Shown: positions 27,936-37,527, counted from the first letter of the stretch. The stretch is DNA of 64,000 nt from Bacillus zhangzhouensis (GCA_025809375.1 CP099514.1:2841528-2905527), one strand, 5' to 3'. Program-made: numbers and translations. The notes: generated from the letters alone by a model not told the origin.

Positions 27936-28691
27936 TTATAAGCGCTTCTTCACAGCATTTGTCGCATAGTGCATAAAACACCAAGATGCTTTGACAAAAT
28001 GAAGCTGCTCAATTTCTCTGTAGACGAACCACGTTTTTTTCGCTGCTTTCCACTTGTTACTAGAGATCGAGTTTCCAACGATGCGGTATTCACTGAGCGG
28101 TTCACTCATACCAAAGGCTGTAAATCCTCTTTTTAATATAGACAGCCATGTAGCTAAATCCTGTCTTGTGCGGATGTTCGGCATCTCTATATGCCCTATC
28201 TTCTGTACATCAAGCATCACCGTTAAACAGCCTATAATGGTATTTTTCAAAGCTTCATCATAAGTTAATCTTGCTGGTGCTGTGACGGTTTTTTCTAACG
28301 GTTCTCCATTTTCTGCAATGATGTCATACGCCGTGAATGTAAAGGCATAATCGTTTGTCAGCATGAAGTCTACCTGCTTTTCAAGCTTCGTCTCTTTCCA
28401 CTTATCATCGCTGTCTAAAAAAGCAATAAAGCGGCCTTTTGCCTGTTTGATGGCTGCGTTTCTAGCGATGGCGGCTCCCTCATTTTGCTCTAAATAAATG
28501 ACGTTGATTCTGTCGTCTGCTTCACTTAAATCCCCAAGCAACTCCCTTGTTCCATCTGTTGAACAATCATCTGCGATGATCAGTTCCCAATTAGAATAGG
28601 TTTGGGCAAGGACGGAATGAACTGTATCCGTTAAATAACGTTCCGCATTATAGGCCGGTGTAATGATTGATACTAACGGTTGATTGTTCAT
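27936..28691 (-). CDS. tuaG: Teichuronic acid glycosyltransferase TuaG
   Basis: A 251-residue GT2 (GT-A fold) glycosyltransferase: VSIITPAYNAERYL, IIADDCSTDGT, then the metal-binding FLDSDD. No membrane helix. The size matches B. subtilis TuaG (about 252). It lies between tuaF and tuaH with gaps of about 16-21 bases, consistent with one transcript. Confidence 0.93.
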   Translation of the reverse strand: MNNQPLVSIITPAYNAERYLTDTVHSVLAQTYSNWELIIADDCSTDGTRELLGDLSEADDRINVIYLEQNEGAAIARNAAIKQAKGRFIAFLDSDDKWKETKLEKQVDFMLTNDYAFTFTAYDIIAENGEPLEKTVTAPARLTYDEALKNTIIGCLTVMLDVQKIGHIEMPNIRTRQDLATWLSILKRGFTAFGMSEPLSEYRIVGNSISSNKWKAAKKTWFVYREIEQLHFVKASWCFMHYATNAVKKRL

Positions 28692-28712
28692 CTAAGATTC
28701 ATCTCCAGTTCA

Positions 28713-29393
28713 TCATTCAGATTCTTTGAACACTTCGGGTAAGACCACAAACATGAGTGAGATACTAAAGCCAATGACAAGTCCAAGCAGTGCCCGCTTT
28801 TTCGCTGACATGCCTTTATTGCCTTCATCAAGAACTTGGGCAGGATCAATCATCTTCGCCTGCTTCATTCCGAGCTTTGTAGACTCCAATTCATATAAAA
28901 ATCGTTCTTTATCTACTTTGGAATCGCTGCTGACAGATTCGTCTTCTAGAGCAGATAATCTACTTTCGATCACCTGCTGCCTTTTTGTAAATAATGCTCT
29001 GTCTTGCTTCAGAAATGTATCTGACATCTGCTTCACGACAGCTAAAGCATGATCCTTATCAGCATCTGTGAAGGACAGCTGTAATTGTGTATCTGATTGA
29101 TTGGTGAGGATGAGACGGCTTTTCACATCCTGCCTTTCTTCTTGTTTGACATCACTGAGTGCTTCATTCAGAAATGCATCGCTTTTTAATAGAGATGTCA
29201 CTTCTGCCATATTGTTATACACGCCGTCATCATATTTACCAAGCGTGAGAGTAACAGCAGCTGTGTAACTAGACTGCTGCGTTGTTCCTTTGGCAAAAAA
29301 GAATCCAAAAGCGCCTAATACGACAGGCAGCAGCACGAGCCATACGATATACTTTTTGATTCGCTTCCCTATTCTAGATATGAAACCAGACAT
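28713..29393 (-). CDS. tuaF: Chain-length/Wzz-like protein TuaF
   Basis: A 226-residue membrane protein starting at ATG 29393 (MSGFISRIGKRIKKYIV), which has GGGAGA at proper spacing. It has a helix near each end (about 15-35 and 195-215) with a periplasm-facing helical region between, the layout of Wzz/polysaccharide co-polymerases. It probably sets teichuronic acid chain length with TuaE and TuaB. Confidence 0.88.
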   Translation of the reverse strand: MSGFISRIGKRIKKYIVWLVLLPVVLGAFGFFFAKGTTQQSSYTAAVTLTLGKYDDGVYNNMAEVTSLLKSDAFLNEALSDVKQEERQDVKSRLILTNQSDTQLQLSFTDADKDHALAVVKQMSDTFLKQDRALFTKRQQVIESRLSALEDESVSSDSKVDKERFLYELESTKLGMKQAKMIDPAQVLDEGNKGMSAKKRALLGLVIGFSISLMFVVLPEVFKESE

Positions 29394-29464
29394 GTTCATT
29401 CTCCCAACATTGACGTATTTGCTTTTTCACTAGTGTAGCCATATAAACACAGCATCACACACGT

Positions 29465-30922
29465 TTACCAAGTCTTAAACCGCTGTTTGTTTTTCAACAT
29501 ATTCACCGCTGCGATCACGAGTCCTAAAAAGACCCAGTGGAAATATAAATTCGAGACAGTACTAGGACTGATACTTGAAACGAGAAAGCTCAGCATGGCA
29601 GCAAACAAACCTTCAATGATCATTTTTGCTGATCTTGTGTCAGCCCATTGGTATTGTTTATACAGAATGAACATGAGATAAGCGTAGACGGAAATATAGC
29701 CAAGCATGACCGCAAATCCAAAGTTCGTCATCAGTTCCAGCAGCCAATTGTGCACTTCAACGACTTGGTCTGTATCAAAAATCGAAAAGTGGGCTAAGTA
29801 GTAAGATACATTCCCCGCTCCTACACCAAATCCGTATGAATCTGTAAAGAAATGCCATGCATTTTTGATCAAATTCGCTCTCGCAATATTGGATGGGAGT
29901 GGTTCATTAAAAGAATGTGCAACCTGAGAAGCGAGAAAAAAGTCATAAAAAACTGAATAAATCTTGGCTGAAAAAACAGCGATAAAGATGACACCAAGTC
30001 CTCCTGCTGCGATGAGTGACCACTTTTTGAGAAAGCGTGGCATGAGCAGCCACACATAGATTGCCACTCCTGCAAATATGCCAAGCAGGCTGGCGCGGGA
30101 TTCTGTTAACAAAATGAGATACAGTGCTGCGATGGCCCCCAATAATCCAAATGCTTTGATATAACCATTTTTCATTTGCCGCATACACGCTAAATACAAG
30201 AAAAAGCCAATCGATAAAAACGTTGCAAAGTCATTCTGATTAAAAAAGACAGCTGTAGGATAGTGCTGTTTATATGCCGGTCCAAGATACAATGAAGTAT
30301 TTGGTAAATGGTTCAAAGTAAAATGATTATAAAACCCTATTCCCATAACAAATACAGTCATGACGAGCCAAATGCTATAAAAGGTGACCACTTGATCCAA
30401 TCGCTGAATGTACATGACCACAAGAAAGACAAATCCCATACCCATAGCAAGCAGGGACATATATTTGAGACCGTCTGTCACCGAATGAGCCCACAGCAGT
30501 GAAATGAGCCCGTAAAGAAACCATGCAGCGAAAAAACCAAGAATCCCTTTTACACGAATCTGATGCCACTGTGATATGTACGTCCCCTTATCTCTCATCC
30601 GCCATATGAATAAAGCAAAGGCGGCAATGAGCATGATACGGTAGAGAAAAAGACTAAAGAACCCGGCACTAATAGAAAAGAAAGCGTTGTTGAGAAAGGT
30701 CAATGCAATTAAAAGATATATGGCTGACATGAACACCTGCTCACCATTCATGTATAGCTTCATTAACACGAGAAAAGCCGTCAGGACCAAAAGCAGGACC
30801 GGAATGGCGACGATCTTCTTTAACCCGGCGGGCTGCGCAGACGCCAATTGTACAAGTCCTAGCCCTGCTGCAAATAATATACATCCGATCATGATTTGCC
30901 ATGCTGTTTGTTTCACACTCAT
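29465..30922 (-). CDS. tuaE: Teichuronic acid polymerase-like protein TuaE
   Basis: A 485-residue polytopic membrane protein (about 12 helices) of the O-antigen ligase/Wzy-like class. The second ATG (MSVKQTAWQIM) is preferred because the first lies only 3-4 bases from AGGAGG. The large extracytoplasmic loop near residue 340-390 contains the GFGVGAGNVSYYLAHF motif of this class. In B. subtilis tuaE directly follows tuaD; here an epimerase gene intervenes. Confidence 0.9.
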   Translation of the reverse strand: MSVKQTAWQIMIGCILFAAGLGLVQLASAQPAGLKKIVAIPVLLLVLTAFLVLMKLYMNGEQVFMSAIYLLIALTFLNNAFFSISAGFFSLFLYRIMLIAAFALFIWRMRDKGTYISQWHQIRVKGILGFFAAWFLYGLISLLWAHSVTDGLKYMSLLAMGMGFVFLVVMYIQRLDQVVTFYSIWLVMTVFVMGIGFYNHFTLNHLPNTSLYLGPAYKQHYPTAVFFNQNDFATFLSIGFFLYLACMRQMKNGYIKAFGLLGAIAALYLILLTESRASLLGIFAGVAIYVWLLMPRFLKKWSLIAAGGLGVIFIAVFSAKIYSVFYDFFLASQVAHSFNEPLPSNIARANLIKNAWHFFTDSYGFGVGAGNVSYYLAHFSIFDTDQVVEVHNWLLELMTNFGFAVMLGYISVYAYLMFILYKQYQWADTRSAKMIIEGLFAAMLSFLVSSISPSTVSNLYFHWVFLGLVIAAVNMLKNKQRFKTW

Positions 30923-30961
30923 ACCCATTTTCCTCCTAAGCAACCCATCCGATTTAAGGGA

Positions 30962-31891
30962 TTAAGCCTTGACTTCCTGTTTATAGTAGGAAATGGTACG
31001 AGCCAAACCTTCCTGTAAACGCACAACAGGCTCCCATGCTAAGACTTGTTTCGTTTCCTCATTTGCCAATGTACTATGCACAATATCTCCTGCACGCTGC
31101 GGCTTGTAAATCGGTTCAAGCTGTGATCTCGTTACTCGTTTCATCGTTTGAAACAGTTCATTCACAGTGATGGAATCACCACAAGAAATATTTAAACAAA
31201 CGTTTGATTGGGCTGTTAAAGCCGCAACATTCGCTGCCGCTAGATCACCGACATAGATAAAGTCTCTTGTTTGTTCCCCATCTCCAAAGATAAAAGGGGA
31301 CTCATCCTTTGCAAACTTATCAGAGAAAATAGAGACAACACCGCCTTCGCCAAGTGCGTCTTGGCGTGGACCATATACATTGCTGTACCTGAGAATACAA
31401 TAGTCCACATCATAGAGTGATTTTGCCATTTCTAAATACCGCTCAACTGTCAGTTTTGCTAAGCCATAAGGTGAACTAGGCTTCAGCCGGTGAGCGGTGT
31501 CCACCGGCAGATACACCGGGTCTCCATAGACAGCTGCTGAAGAGGCAAAGATGACTTTTTTCACTCCTGCTTCAGCCGCAGCTTTCAGGACGTGCAGAGA
31601 TCCTTTTATATTGACCTCTTCGTCATATACGAAATCCTGAACGGAAACAGCTACACTTACTTGTGCTGCAAGATGAATGATATAATCTGGTGCGATTTGT
31701 TTGATCAAATCAATCGTCGCTGGCTTTGTGACATCTGCCTCCATGCATTGCACGGAAAGATGGGCAATATTTTCTCGTGAGCCAGTTGAAAAGTTATCAA
31801 GAACGATGGGCTCATAGCCTTTTTCTAGTAAAGCCTCTACCGTATGTGATCCAATAAATCCGCTTCCCCCAGTAACCAACACTTTCTTCAT
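30962..31891 (-). CDS. NAD-dependent UDP-sugar 4-epimerase, extra gene in the tua operon
   Basis: A 309-residue extended short-chain dehydrogenase. ATG 31891 follows GGGGGAGC. The Rossmann motif GGSGFIG is at residues 8-14, the catalytic Ser at about 118 (ASSAAVYG) and Tyr142-x3-Lys146 (PYGLAK). It resembles short GalE-like UDP-glucose/GlcNAc epimerases, such as the YtcB type of B. subtilis. It sits between tuaD and tuaE, where B. subtilis has no gene. It could supply UDP-GalNAc, UDP-Gal or, from the TuaD product, UDP-GalA for the polymer; sequence alone does not decide which. Confidence 0.88.
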   Translation of the reverse strand: MKKVLVTGGSGFIGSHTVEALLEKGYEPIVLDNFSTGSRENIAHLSVQCMEADVTKPATIDLIKQIAPDYIIHLAAQVSVAVSVQDFVYDEEVNIKGSLHVLKAAAEAGVKKVIFASSAAVYGDPVYLPVDTAHRLKPSSPYGLAKLTVERYLEMAKSLYDVDYCILRYSNVYGPRQDALGEGGVVSIFSDKFAKDESPFIFGDGEQTRDFIYVGDLAAANVAALTAQSNVCLNISCGDSITVNELFQTMKRVTRSQLEPIYKPQRAGDIVHSTLANEETKQVLAWEPVVRLQEGLARTISYYKQEVKA

Positions 31892-31905
31892 CCAAGCTCC
31901 CCCTG

Positions 31906-33243
31906 TTATTGTGCCTTCGATACCAATTCTGCTTCCCATATACCTGGGCGGCCGATAGACTGGTAAATAAATCCTCTCTCTTTCATTTCTGCTGGATCAA
32001 ACAAATTCCTTCCATCAATTACAATCGGTGAACGGAGCAGCTGCTTGAGCTGATCTTTATCCATCTTCTTTACGTCATCCCATTCTGTTAGGATGAGACA
32101 AGCATCTGTGTCTTTTACTGTTTCATACAGGTCGCTGCTGAAGACCGCCTGCGGACCAAGCTCCCGTTCGGCTTCCACATAAGCAATCGGATCATAGGCT
32201 TTCACAAAAGCCCCTAGTTCTCTCAGCATTGGGATAATATCTAATGCAGGCGCAGAACGCATATCATTTGTATTCGGTTTAAAGGCGAGGCCTAAGACAG
32301 AAATGGTTTTTCCTTTAATATCACCGAACACACTCATCAGTTTGCTGACAAGGTGGGCTCTTTGGTTGTTGTTCGTTTCAATGACAGATTCAATCAGTTT
32401 GAACCGATACCCGGATGTTTCGGCAATTTTGAGAAGAGCCATCGTGTCTTTCGGAAAACAAGAACCCCCAAATCCAATGCCTGCTTTTAAAAATTTATGC
32501 CCGATGCGGCTGTCTAATCCAACTCCTTCACTGACTTTTTCAACATCAGCGCCCACCCGCTCGCAAATATTTGCAATATCATTAATGAATGAGATTTTTG
32601 TGGCAAGCATGGCATTTGCAGCATACTTAATCATTTCAGCACTTTCTAAGTTGGTCTCCACAACCTCTGTTTGAAACGGATCATGCAGCCTTTTGATGAT
32701 GGTCGAGGCATGAGTGCTTGTCGAACCAATGACCGCACGCTCCATATTCATCGTGTCTTGAATGGCAGAGCCTTCTCGGAGAAACTCAGGATTCGATACG
32801 ACGTCAAAAGGATATTTGCTGCGCGATGCCTTTTCAACAATGGCTTGAACGAGCCGGCCTGTTCCAACGGGCACTGTGCTTTTATTGACGATGATTTTAT
32901 AGCCATTCAGGTGTTCACCAATCGTTTGAGCGACAGCTTTCACATACGTTAAATCCGCTTCCCCCTGTGGTGTCATCGGTGTCCCTACGGCAATATAGAT
33001 AATCTCTGATTCCCTAATAGCGGCAGGAATATTCGTTGTAAAAAACAGTCTTCCTTCTTCTGTATTCTTGTCAATCAATTCCTTGACACCTGGTTCATAA
33101 ATGGGAACGACACCACTTTTTAAGCTGTTGATTTTTGATTCATCAATGTCACAGCAGATGACACGATTTCCGATATCAGCAAAACAAGTACCCGATACTA
33201 ATCCGACATACCCTGTTCCAATCACAGCAATTTTCTTCAACAT
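31906..33243 (-). CDS. tuaD: UDP-glucose 6-dehydrogenase TuaD
   Basis: A 445-residue NAD-dependent enzyme that oxidises UDP-glucose to UDP-glucuronate, the acidic precursor of teichuronic acid. The N-terminal Rossmann motif is GTGYVGLVSG; the catalytic cysteine is Cys262 in GFGGSCFPKDT; the C-terminal UDP-binding domain ends in ILTEWDD and VIDGRNLFDP. ATG 33243 has GAGAGGATG upstream. It is slightly shorter than the B. subtilis protein (about 461). Confidence 0.96.
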   Translation of the reverse strand: MLKKIAVIGTGYVGLVSGTCFADIGNRVICCDIDESKINSLKSGVVPIYEPGVKELIDKNTEEGRLFFTTNIPAAIRESEIIYIAVGTPMTPQGEADLTYVKAVAQTIGEHLNGYKIIVNKSTVPVGTGRLVQAIVEKASRSKYPFDVVSNPEFLREGSAIQDTMNMERAVIGSTSTHASTIIKRLHDPFQTEVVETNLESAEMIKYAANAMLATKISFINDIANICERVGADVEKVSEGVGLDSRIGHKFLKAGIGFGGSCFPKDTMALLKIAETSGYRFKLIESVIETNNNQRAHLVSKLMSVFGDIKGKTISVLGLAFKPNTNDMRSAPALDIIPMLRELGAFVKAYDPIAYVEAERELGPQAVFSSDLYETVKDTDACLILTEWDDVKKMDKDQLKQLLRSPIVIDGRNLFDPAEMKERGFIYQSIGRPGIWEAELVSKAQ

Positions 33244-33318
33244 TTTTCATCCTCTCAGTAAAAGCATATTGTCCGTTCCAAGCTGTTTATCTATCATTCT
33301 TTGCACATTTTATCTTGT

Positions 33319-34503
33319 TTAAACGATGGATGTTGATTGATTGAGCACCTTCTCATATTGCTGAATGAGATGCTTCGCATTATGTTCTGATGAATATTCT
33401 GTATGAATCATTTCATGAAGATCGTTCTTCACTTGCTCATTCCATCTGTTTTCATAAAGGCAGGCGTGAATCGCCTCTTTCAGCTGATTCGTCGAACGCG
33501 GTTCAACGAGCAAGTGCTGATAAGTAGAAAATAAGGATGGGAGACCACCAACCCGTGTTGCAATGACAGGTACTTTTAAAGCGAGCGCCTCTAAAACGAC
33601 GGTTGGCATTCCTTCACTATAGGAAGGGAGTGCAAACAGATCAGCTGCCATTAAGTAGTCTCTTACCTGCTCATTCGGGACCTGCCCTGGGAGTATAATG
33701 GATGCCCCGGCCCGTTCTGTGAGTTCCTTTGCAAGGGGGCCTTTTCCAACAAAGACTGCTTTCACTCCAACCATGCTGCTGACAGCATCAGCTAATTCAA
33801 GCAAACCCTTCTCTTTTACTAAACGCCCGACGAAAACAACGAGCTTATCTTGAAGCGGTAAACCTAATTGTTTTCTGATGCCTTCTTGATCTTCTTCCGT
33901 TCTGGAAAATGATTGGAGCGGAATACCAAGCGGAAGACATTTTGCTTCTACCTTCGTCATATCATTTGTCTTTTTAGCCAGCTCCTCACTTACTGTCAGA
34001 ACAGCAGATGCCTGCTTCACCGCTGTTTCAAAGGCTGCCTGTGCCCCTTTGCTATAGTTCGGATATACGTTCACATCACTGCCGTGTAAGGTTAAAAGAT
34101 AAGGGATTTGTGTTTCTTTCTGAATGACAGCTGCCGCTCCACCAGACGGCATGGCAAAGTGCGCATGGATGAAATCTGGTGACAGCTGATAACGCTGCAT
34201 TGCTCGGAGAACAGAAGCCGCTATTCGTTTACTTGGCTGTGCCCATTTCAGCTGTCCAGGGAGCGCTGGATAAGCCGGTCTGTAAACTGTCACTCCGTTC
34301 CGTACTTCCTGTTCAGGTAGCTCTTTTTTCTGCCGATAGGATGCCTTGAGCATCCTTAAAACGGGCGGATTCACTGGGTTAGGACAAATGACAGTCACTT
34401 TTATTCCTTGTTTGAGCAGCTCCTGCACTTGCGTTTCATGAAACACACCCTCACTCGGATGTTTTTCACTAGGATATACACTTGTCAGCCATAGTACCTT
34501 CAT
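33319..34503 (-). CDS. tuaC: Teichuronic acid glycosyltransferase TuaC
   Basis: A 394-residue GT4 glycosyltransferase starting MKVLWLTSVYPSEKHPSEGV. The start overlaps the tuaB stop (ATGA at 34503-34500), so translation is coupled; the longer frame from 34590 lies inside tuaB. The C-terminal domain shows LVVFVGRLVKEKGLLEL, and EGMPTVVLEALALKVPVIATRVGG, the Glu-x7-Glu donor site. Confidence 0.95.
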   Translation of the reverse strand: MKVLWLTSVYPSEKHPSEGVFHETQVQELLKQGIKVTVICPNPVNPPVLRMLKASYRQKKELPEQEVRNGVTVYRPAYPALPGQLKWAQPSKRIAASVLRAMQRYQLSPDFIHAHFAMPSGGAAAVIQKETQIPYLLTLHGSDVNVYPNYSKGAQAAFETAVKQASAVLTVSEELAKKTNDMTKVEAKCLPLGIPLQSFSRTEEDQEGIRKQLGLPLQDKLVVFVGRLVKEKGLLELADAVSSMVGVKAVFVGKGPLAKELTERAGASIILPGQVPNEQVRDYLMAADLFALPSYSEGMPTVVLEALALKVPVIATRVGGLPSLFSTYQHLLVEPRSTNQLKEAIHACLYENRWNEQVKNDLHEMIHTEYSSEHNAKHLIQQYEKVLNQSTSIV

Positions 34504-35951
34504 GACGAACGACCTCTTCTCAATAATTTGCCTGCAGCCTGCGGATACATTTTGATAAGTAGCAAGCCATACAATGCTGCACTGACACAAACAGTCAGAA
34601 GTAATTGAAGTGAAATATCTGCTGACGTCAGCTTCATCCCTTGATGTAAAACTACCGCACAGACTGCCATGAGCAGCGTCATGACAGCAGGCTTTCCAAG
34701 TGATTTTAAATACACCTTCATATCAAGCTGAATGACATATGCCATGAGCCATCTGCCGATCATAAAGTTGAGCAGGCTGACACCTGAGTAAATCCAAGCT
34801 ACTGTGAGCAGACTGCCTGTGCTGACACCTGCATATATTGCGCAGCCATACACGATAAGCATCCCCGTATCCCAATAAAAGGCTAAGTCCGCTCTCCCTT
34901 TTGCAAGAAGTATGGAACCGTTTGGATTCATCAGCACACGCAGGAGGCCGACAATGCACAATATATTTAAAACTGGAACCGCTACTAGCCATTTCTCTCC
35001 AAACACGACTTCTATCAAACTGTCTGATACGGCAGCAAGGCCAATTAATAATGGAAAACTAACCAATGCGAGCATATTCGTCATACTTAGGAAACCCTCA
35101 CGCAGCATGGAGTGATCACGCTGACTTTTTGCGAAAACAGGGAAAGCCACTCTCGTCACAATCGGATTTATCTTCAGCACAGGAATCGTCACCATTTGAT
35201 ATGCCAAGCTGTAAATACCTAACGCTTCCGCTCCAAGAAACCGGCCGATTAAAATCATGTCGATGTTTGATCCTGCTCGGTTGACCAGCCTGGATGCGAG
35301 CTGGAATGCACCAAATGAGAAAAATTCCTTCACTTCTCCTAATGCAAAAACAGGTGCTGGGCGCCACTTCCTCCAATAAGCCGCTGCATACATAAGACCT
35401 TTTCCCGATTGCAGCAGCACTTGAGAGATGACATAGGCGACAATCGGATTCATGAAGAAGGCGAAAGCGAGTAAAACGAGCAGCGATATGATGGTCGCAA
35501 TGGCTTCAATGGTACTTAATGTTTTAAAGGCTAAGTCTTTTTGCATCATATATTGGTACTGCTGGCCAATCGGTGCGATCAGAAACATGATCGATAATAG
35601 CTTGAGCATCCCCTCTAGCTCTGGCCGGTTATAAAAAGCGGCAATCATTGGGCTTAGCAGGATGAGCAGACAAAACAAGAGAATCCCTGTAAGCAAGTTG
35701 ATCCAATATAATGTAGATAATTGACGTTCTGTCGCTTGTTCCTTTTGAATGATCGCTGCCCCAATTCCTAGATCAAGTAAAATCTGTGTAAATATTGTGA
35801 CAGTTGTGATCATACCAACGAGTCCAAACTCCTTTAGTGACATCACGTTCCCTAAAAAGGCAAACTGTGCAATTTGAATGATGGTGATGATCAATGCGGA
35901 CAAGCTTGTCCATTTTGCCCCGCCTAGGATGCGTTTTTTCATACTTGCCAT
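34500..35951 (-). CDS. tuaB: Polysaccharide flippase TuaB
   Basis: A 483-residue membrane protein with about 12-14 helices of the Wzx/MATE-like polysaccharide exporter family, equal in length to B. subtilis TuaB. It would flip lipid-linked teichuronic acid units across the membrane. The N-terminal GGAKWTSLSALIITIIQIAQF and the following NVMSLKEFGLVGM are typical. It follows tuaA by 18 bases. Confidence 0.94.
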   Translation of the reverse strand: MASMKKRILGGAKWTSLSALIITIIQIAQFAFLGNVMSLKEFGLVGMITTVTIFTQILLDLGIGAAIIQKEQATERQLSTLYWINLLTGILLFCLLILLSPMIAAFYNRPELEGMLKLLSIMFLIAPIGQQYQYMMQKDLAFKTLSTIEAIATIISLLVLLAFAFFMNPIVAYVISQVLLQSGKGLMYAAAYWRKWRPAPVFALGEVKEFFSFGAFQLASRLVNRAGSNIDMILIGRFLGAEALGIYSLAYQMVTIPVLKINPIVTRVAFPVFAKSQRDHSMLREGFLSMTNMLALVSFPLLIGLAAVSDSLIEVVFGEKWLVAVPVLNILCIVGLLRVLMNPNGSILLAKGRADLAFYWDTGMLIVYGCAIYAGVSTGSLLTVAWIYSGVSLLNFMIGRWLMAYVIQLDMKVYLKSLGKPAVMTLLMAVCAVVLHQGMKLTSADISLQLLLTVCVSAALYGLLLIKMYPQAAGKLLRRGRSS

Positions 35952-35969
35952 TTCTCTTCCCTACTTTAC

Positions 35970-36629
35970 TTATCTGGCTCCGTCACCAGTTATGATGACT
36001 TTTAACGTTTTTACCATAATCTTCGTGTCGAGAGAAAATGTCAAGTTTTGAATATACTGTAAGTCGTGTGTTAATTTTTCACTTGGACTCATTTCATATC
36101 CGCCATTTACTTGAGCAAGACCTGTCAGTCCCGGCTTTACCGCCAATCTTTTTGTGAAGCCTGGAATCGTCCGATTAAATTCTGCGGTAAACATTGGTCT
36201 TTCCGGACGAGGGCCTACGATACTCATTTCTCCTTTTAACACGTTGATAAATTGCGGAAGTTCATCAATTCTTGTTTTACGGATGAACGCCCCCACTTTG
36301 GTGATACGCGGGTCATTTTTTTGAGCCCATTTTGCTCCTCCGCTTTCTGCATCAGTTCTCATCGATCTAAGCTTCCATAATTTAAAGTAAACACCGTCTT
36401 TCCCGACCCTTTCCTGCATATAAAAGGCTGGCCCTGGTGTTTCCAGCTTAATCAAAAGAGCAAACAGCAAAATGATTGGCGTACTCAACATCAATCCGAT
36501 GAATGAGAACATTAAATCTATGAAACGTTTTGCAAATAAATAACGAACCATATGTTCTGTTAAGGCAAAAGAGTGATTTCGTCTCACTTCATATTCTCTG
36601 TAAAGATTCATCGCTTTCTCTGCACTCAC
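35970..36629 (-). CDS. tuaA: Undecaprenyl-phosphate sugar phosphotransferase TuaA
   Basis: About 219 residues, a bacterial sugar transferase (PF02397-type) that puts the first sugar phosphate on undecaprenyl phosphate. One transmembrane/reentrant helix ([21 protein letters not shown] region) precedes the catalytic block with [15 protein letters not shown] and [12 protein letters not shown]. The start is uncertain: a GTG at 36629 has AGGTG 7 bases upstream; a GTG at 36644 and an ATG at 36611 are alternatives. It heads the tua operon; five PhoP-type repeats lie upstream. Confidence 0.93.
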   Translation of the reverse strand: MSAEKAMNLYREYEVRRNHSFALTEHMVRYLFAKRFIDLMFSFIGLMLSTPIILLFALLIKLETPGPAFYMQERVGKDGVYFKLWKLRSMRTDAESGGAKWAQKNDPRITKVGAFIRKTRIDELPQFINVLKGEMSIVGPRPERPMFTAEFNRTIPGFTKRLAVKPGLTGLAQVNGGYEMSPSEKLTHDLQYIQNLTFSLDTKIMVKTLKVIITGDGAR

Positions 36630-36702
36630 TGACCTGCACCTCACTATTCAAAGTAGTTGTTGTGTAAAGAGATGTTCTATGAAAGTCAGTTTAGCAGAGC
36701 AA

Positions 36703-36750
36703 CATTAAGCAAATGTAAATGCGCTGTTAAGTCTTGTAAAACTGTGTTAA
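36703..36750 (-). promoter_or_regulatory. PhoP operator of the tua operon
   Basis: Reading the minus strand: TTAACA (36750), TTTACA (36740), TTAACA (36730), TTTACA (36719) and TTAATG (36708), spaced 10-11 bases apart. This is the TT(A/T)ACA direct-repeat pattern of PhoP in Bacillus, placed 75-120 bases upstream of tuaA, as needed for activation under phosphate starvation. Confidence 0.9.
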
Positions 36751-36793
36751 GAATGTGCACTTATATCAAGTTATGCCCTTTCCAACGTAAAAA

Positions 36794-36815
36794 AGACCCG
36801 CAATTCTGCGGGTCT
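36794..36815 (-). terminator. Terminator of the LytA-like lipoprotein gene
   Basis: AGACCCGCA and TGCGGGTCT form a perfect 9-bp stem with a 4-nt loop, followed on the minus strand by TTTTTT. It insulates the lipoprotein gene from tuaA. Confidence 0.9.
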
Positions 36816-36828
36816 CCGGCTCTTTTCT

Positions 36829-37392
36829 TTATTTTTCTTTTACAGATTCGATCGTTTTCAATCGAAGTGTTCCGTTTGCATCTTTTGTATAGGTTACTTT
36901 CACTTTTGATTCTTCTTTTAAGCTGTTCATTTGTTTAGAAAATGTATTTCCGAATTGAATCGCTACTTCTTTTCCATCAATGTTGACAGCAATTGTGTGT
37001 CCATCAGCCAAACCGACATATGTGCCTTCTTTGGTGACTTCATTTTTCTTACTAGTCGTTGATTGTTTCTTTGTTTTAGAGTCAGCTTTGGATTGATCCT
37101 TAGCAGGTTCTTCTTTTGTAATTTCTTTGCTTGAGCTGTCTTTTGCCTCTTCATCAGATTGACCTGCTGGTTCTTCTGTTTTACCAGCTGTTTCTTTGCT
37201 TTGATCATCTGCTTTTTCATTTGAGGACTGATCTTCTGTTTTTTCATCGTTTGAAGCCTTATCTTTGTTTTGATCAGCTGCTTCGGTTGTTTCTTTTTTG
37301 TTGTTGTCGCTTGATTCATTTGTTGTGCCGCATGCTGTGAGCAATACACCTAGAAGCAATACTAAAAACGGCATTGTGATTAATTTTTTCAA
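36829..37392 (-). CDS. LytA-like lipoprotein with a long charged linker
   Basis: A 187-residue lipoprotein starting at TTG 37392, preceded by GAGGTGA. The signal peptide ends in the lipobox LTAC, so the mature protein would be lipid-anchored. A linker of about 95 residues, almost only Lys, Glu, Asp, Ser, Gln and Thr, follows. The C-terminal ~65 residues (EGTYVGLADGHTIAVNIDGK...) are clearly related to the folded part of LytA, encoded at 42.8 kb. It seems to be a duplicated LytA module raised on a long spacer. Role probably in supporting autolysin secretion or wall function, by analogy only. Confidence 0.8.
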   Translation of the reverse strand: MKKLITMPFLVLLLGVLLTACGTTNESSDNNKKETTEAADQNKDKASNDEKTEDQSSNEKADDQSKETAGKTEEPAGQSDEEAKDSSSKEITKEEPAKDQSKADSKTKKQSTTSKKNEVTKEGTYVGLADGHTIAVNIDGKEVAIQFGNTFSKQMNSLKEESKVKVTYTKDANGTLRLKTIESVKEK

Positions 37393-37459
37393 GATCGTCA
37401 CCTCTTCATATTTATCGGTTTGCTGCGTTTGAAGATTTATGCGTAAACCATTCACCTTC

Positions 37460-37480
37460 TATATTTCAATTATAACAAAC
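37460..37480 (-). promoter_or_regulatory. Extended -10 promoter of the LytA-like lipoprotein
   Basis: The minus strand has TGTTATAAT (TATAAT at 37474-37469), an extended -10, about 75 bases before the TTG start. The -35 element is weak. Confidence 0.5.
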
Positions 37481-37527
37481 ATAACTAAAATTGAAATGTA
37501 TGTTTAACTTGACACACCATTCATTGT

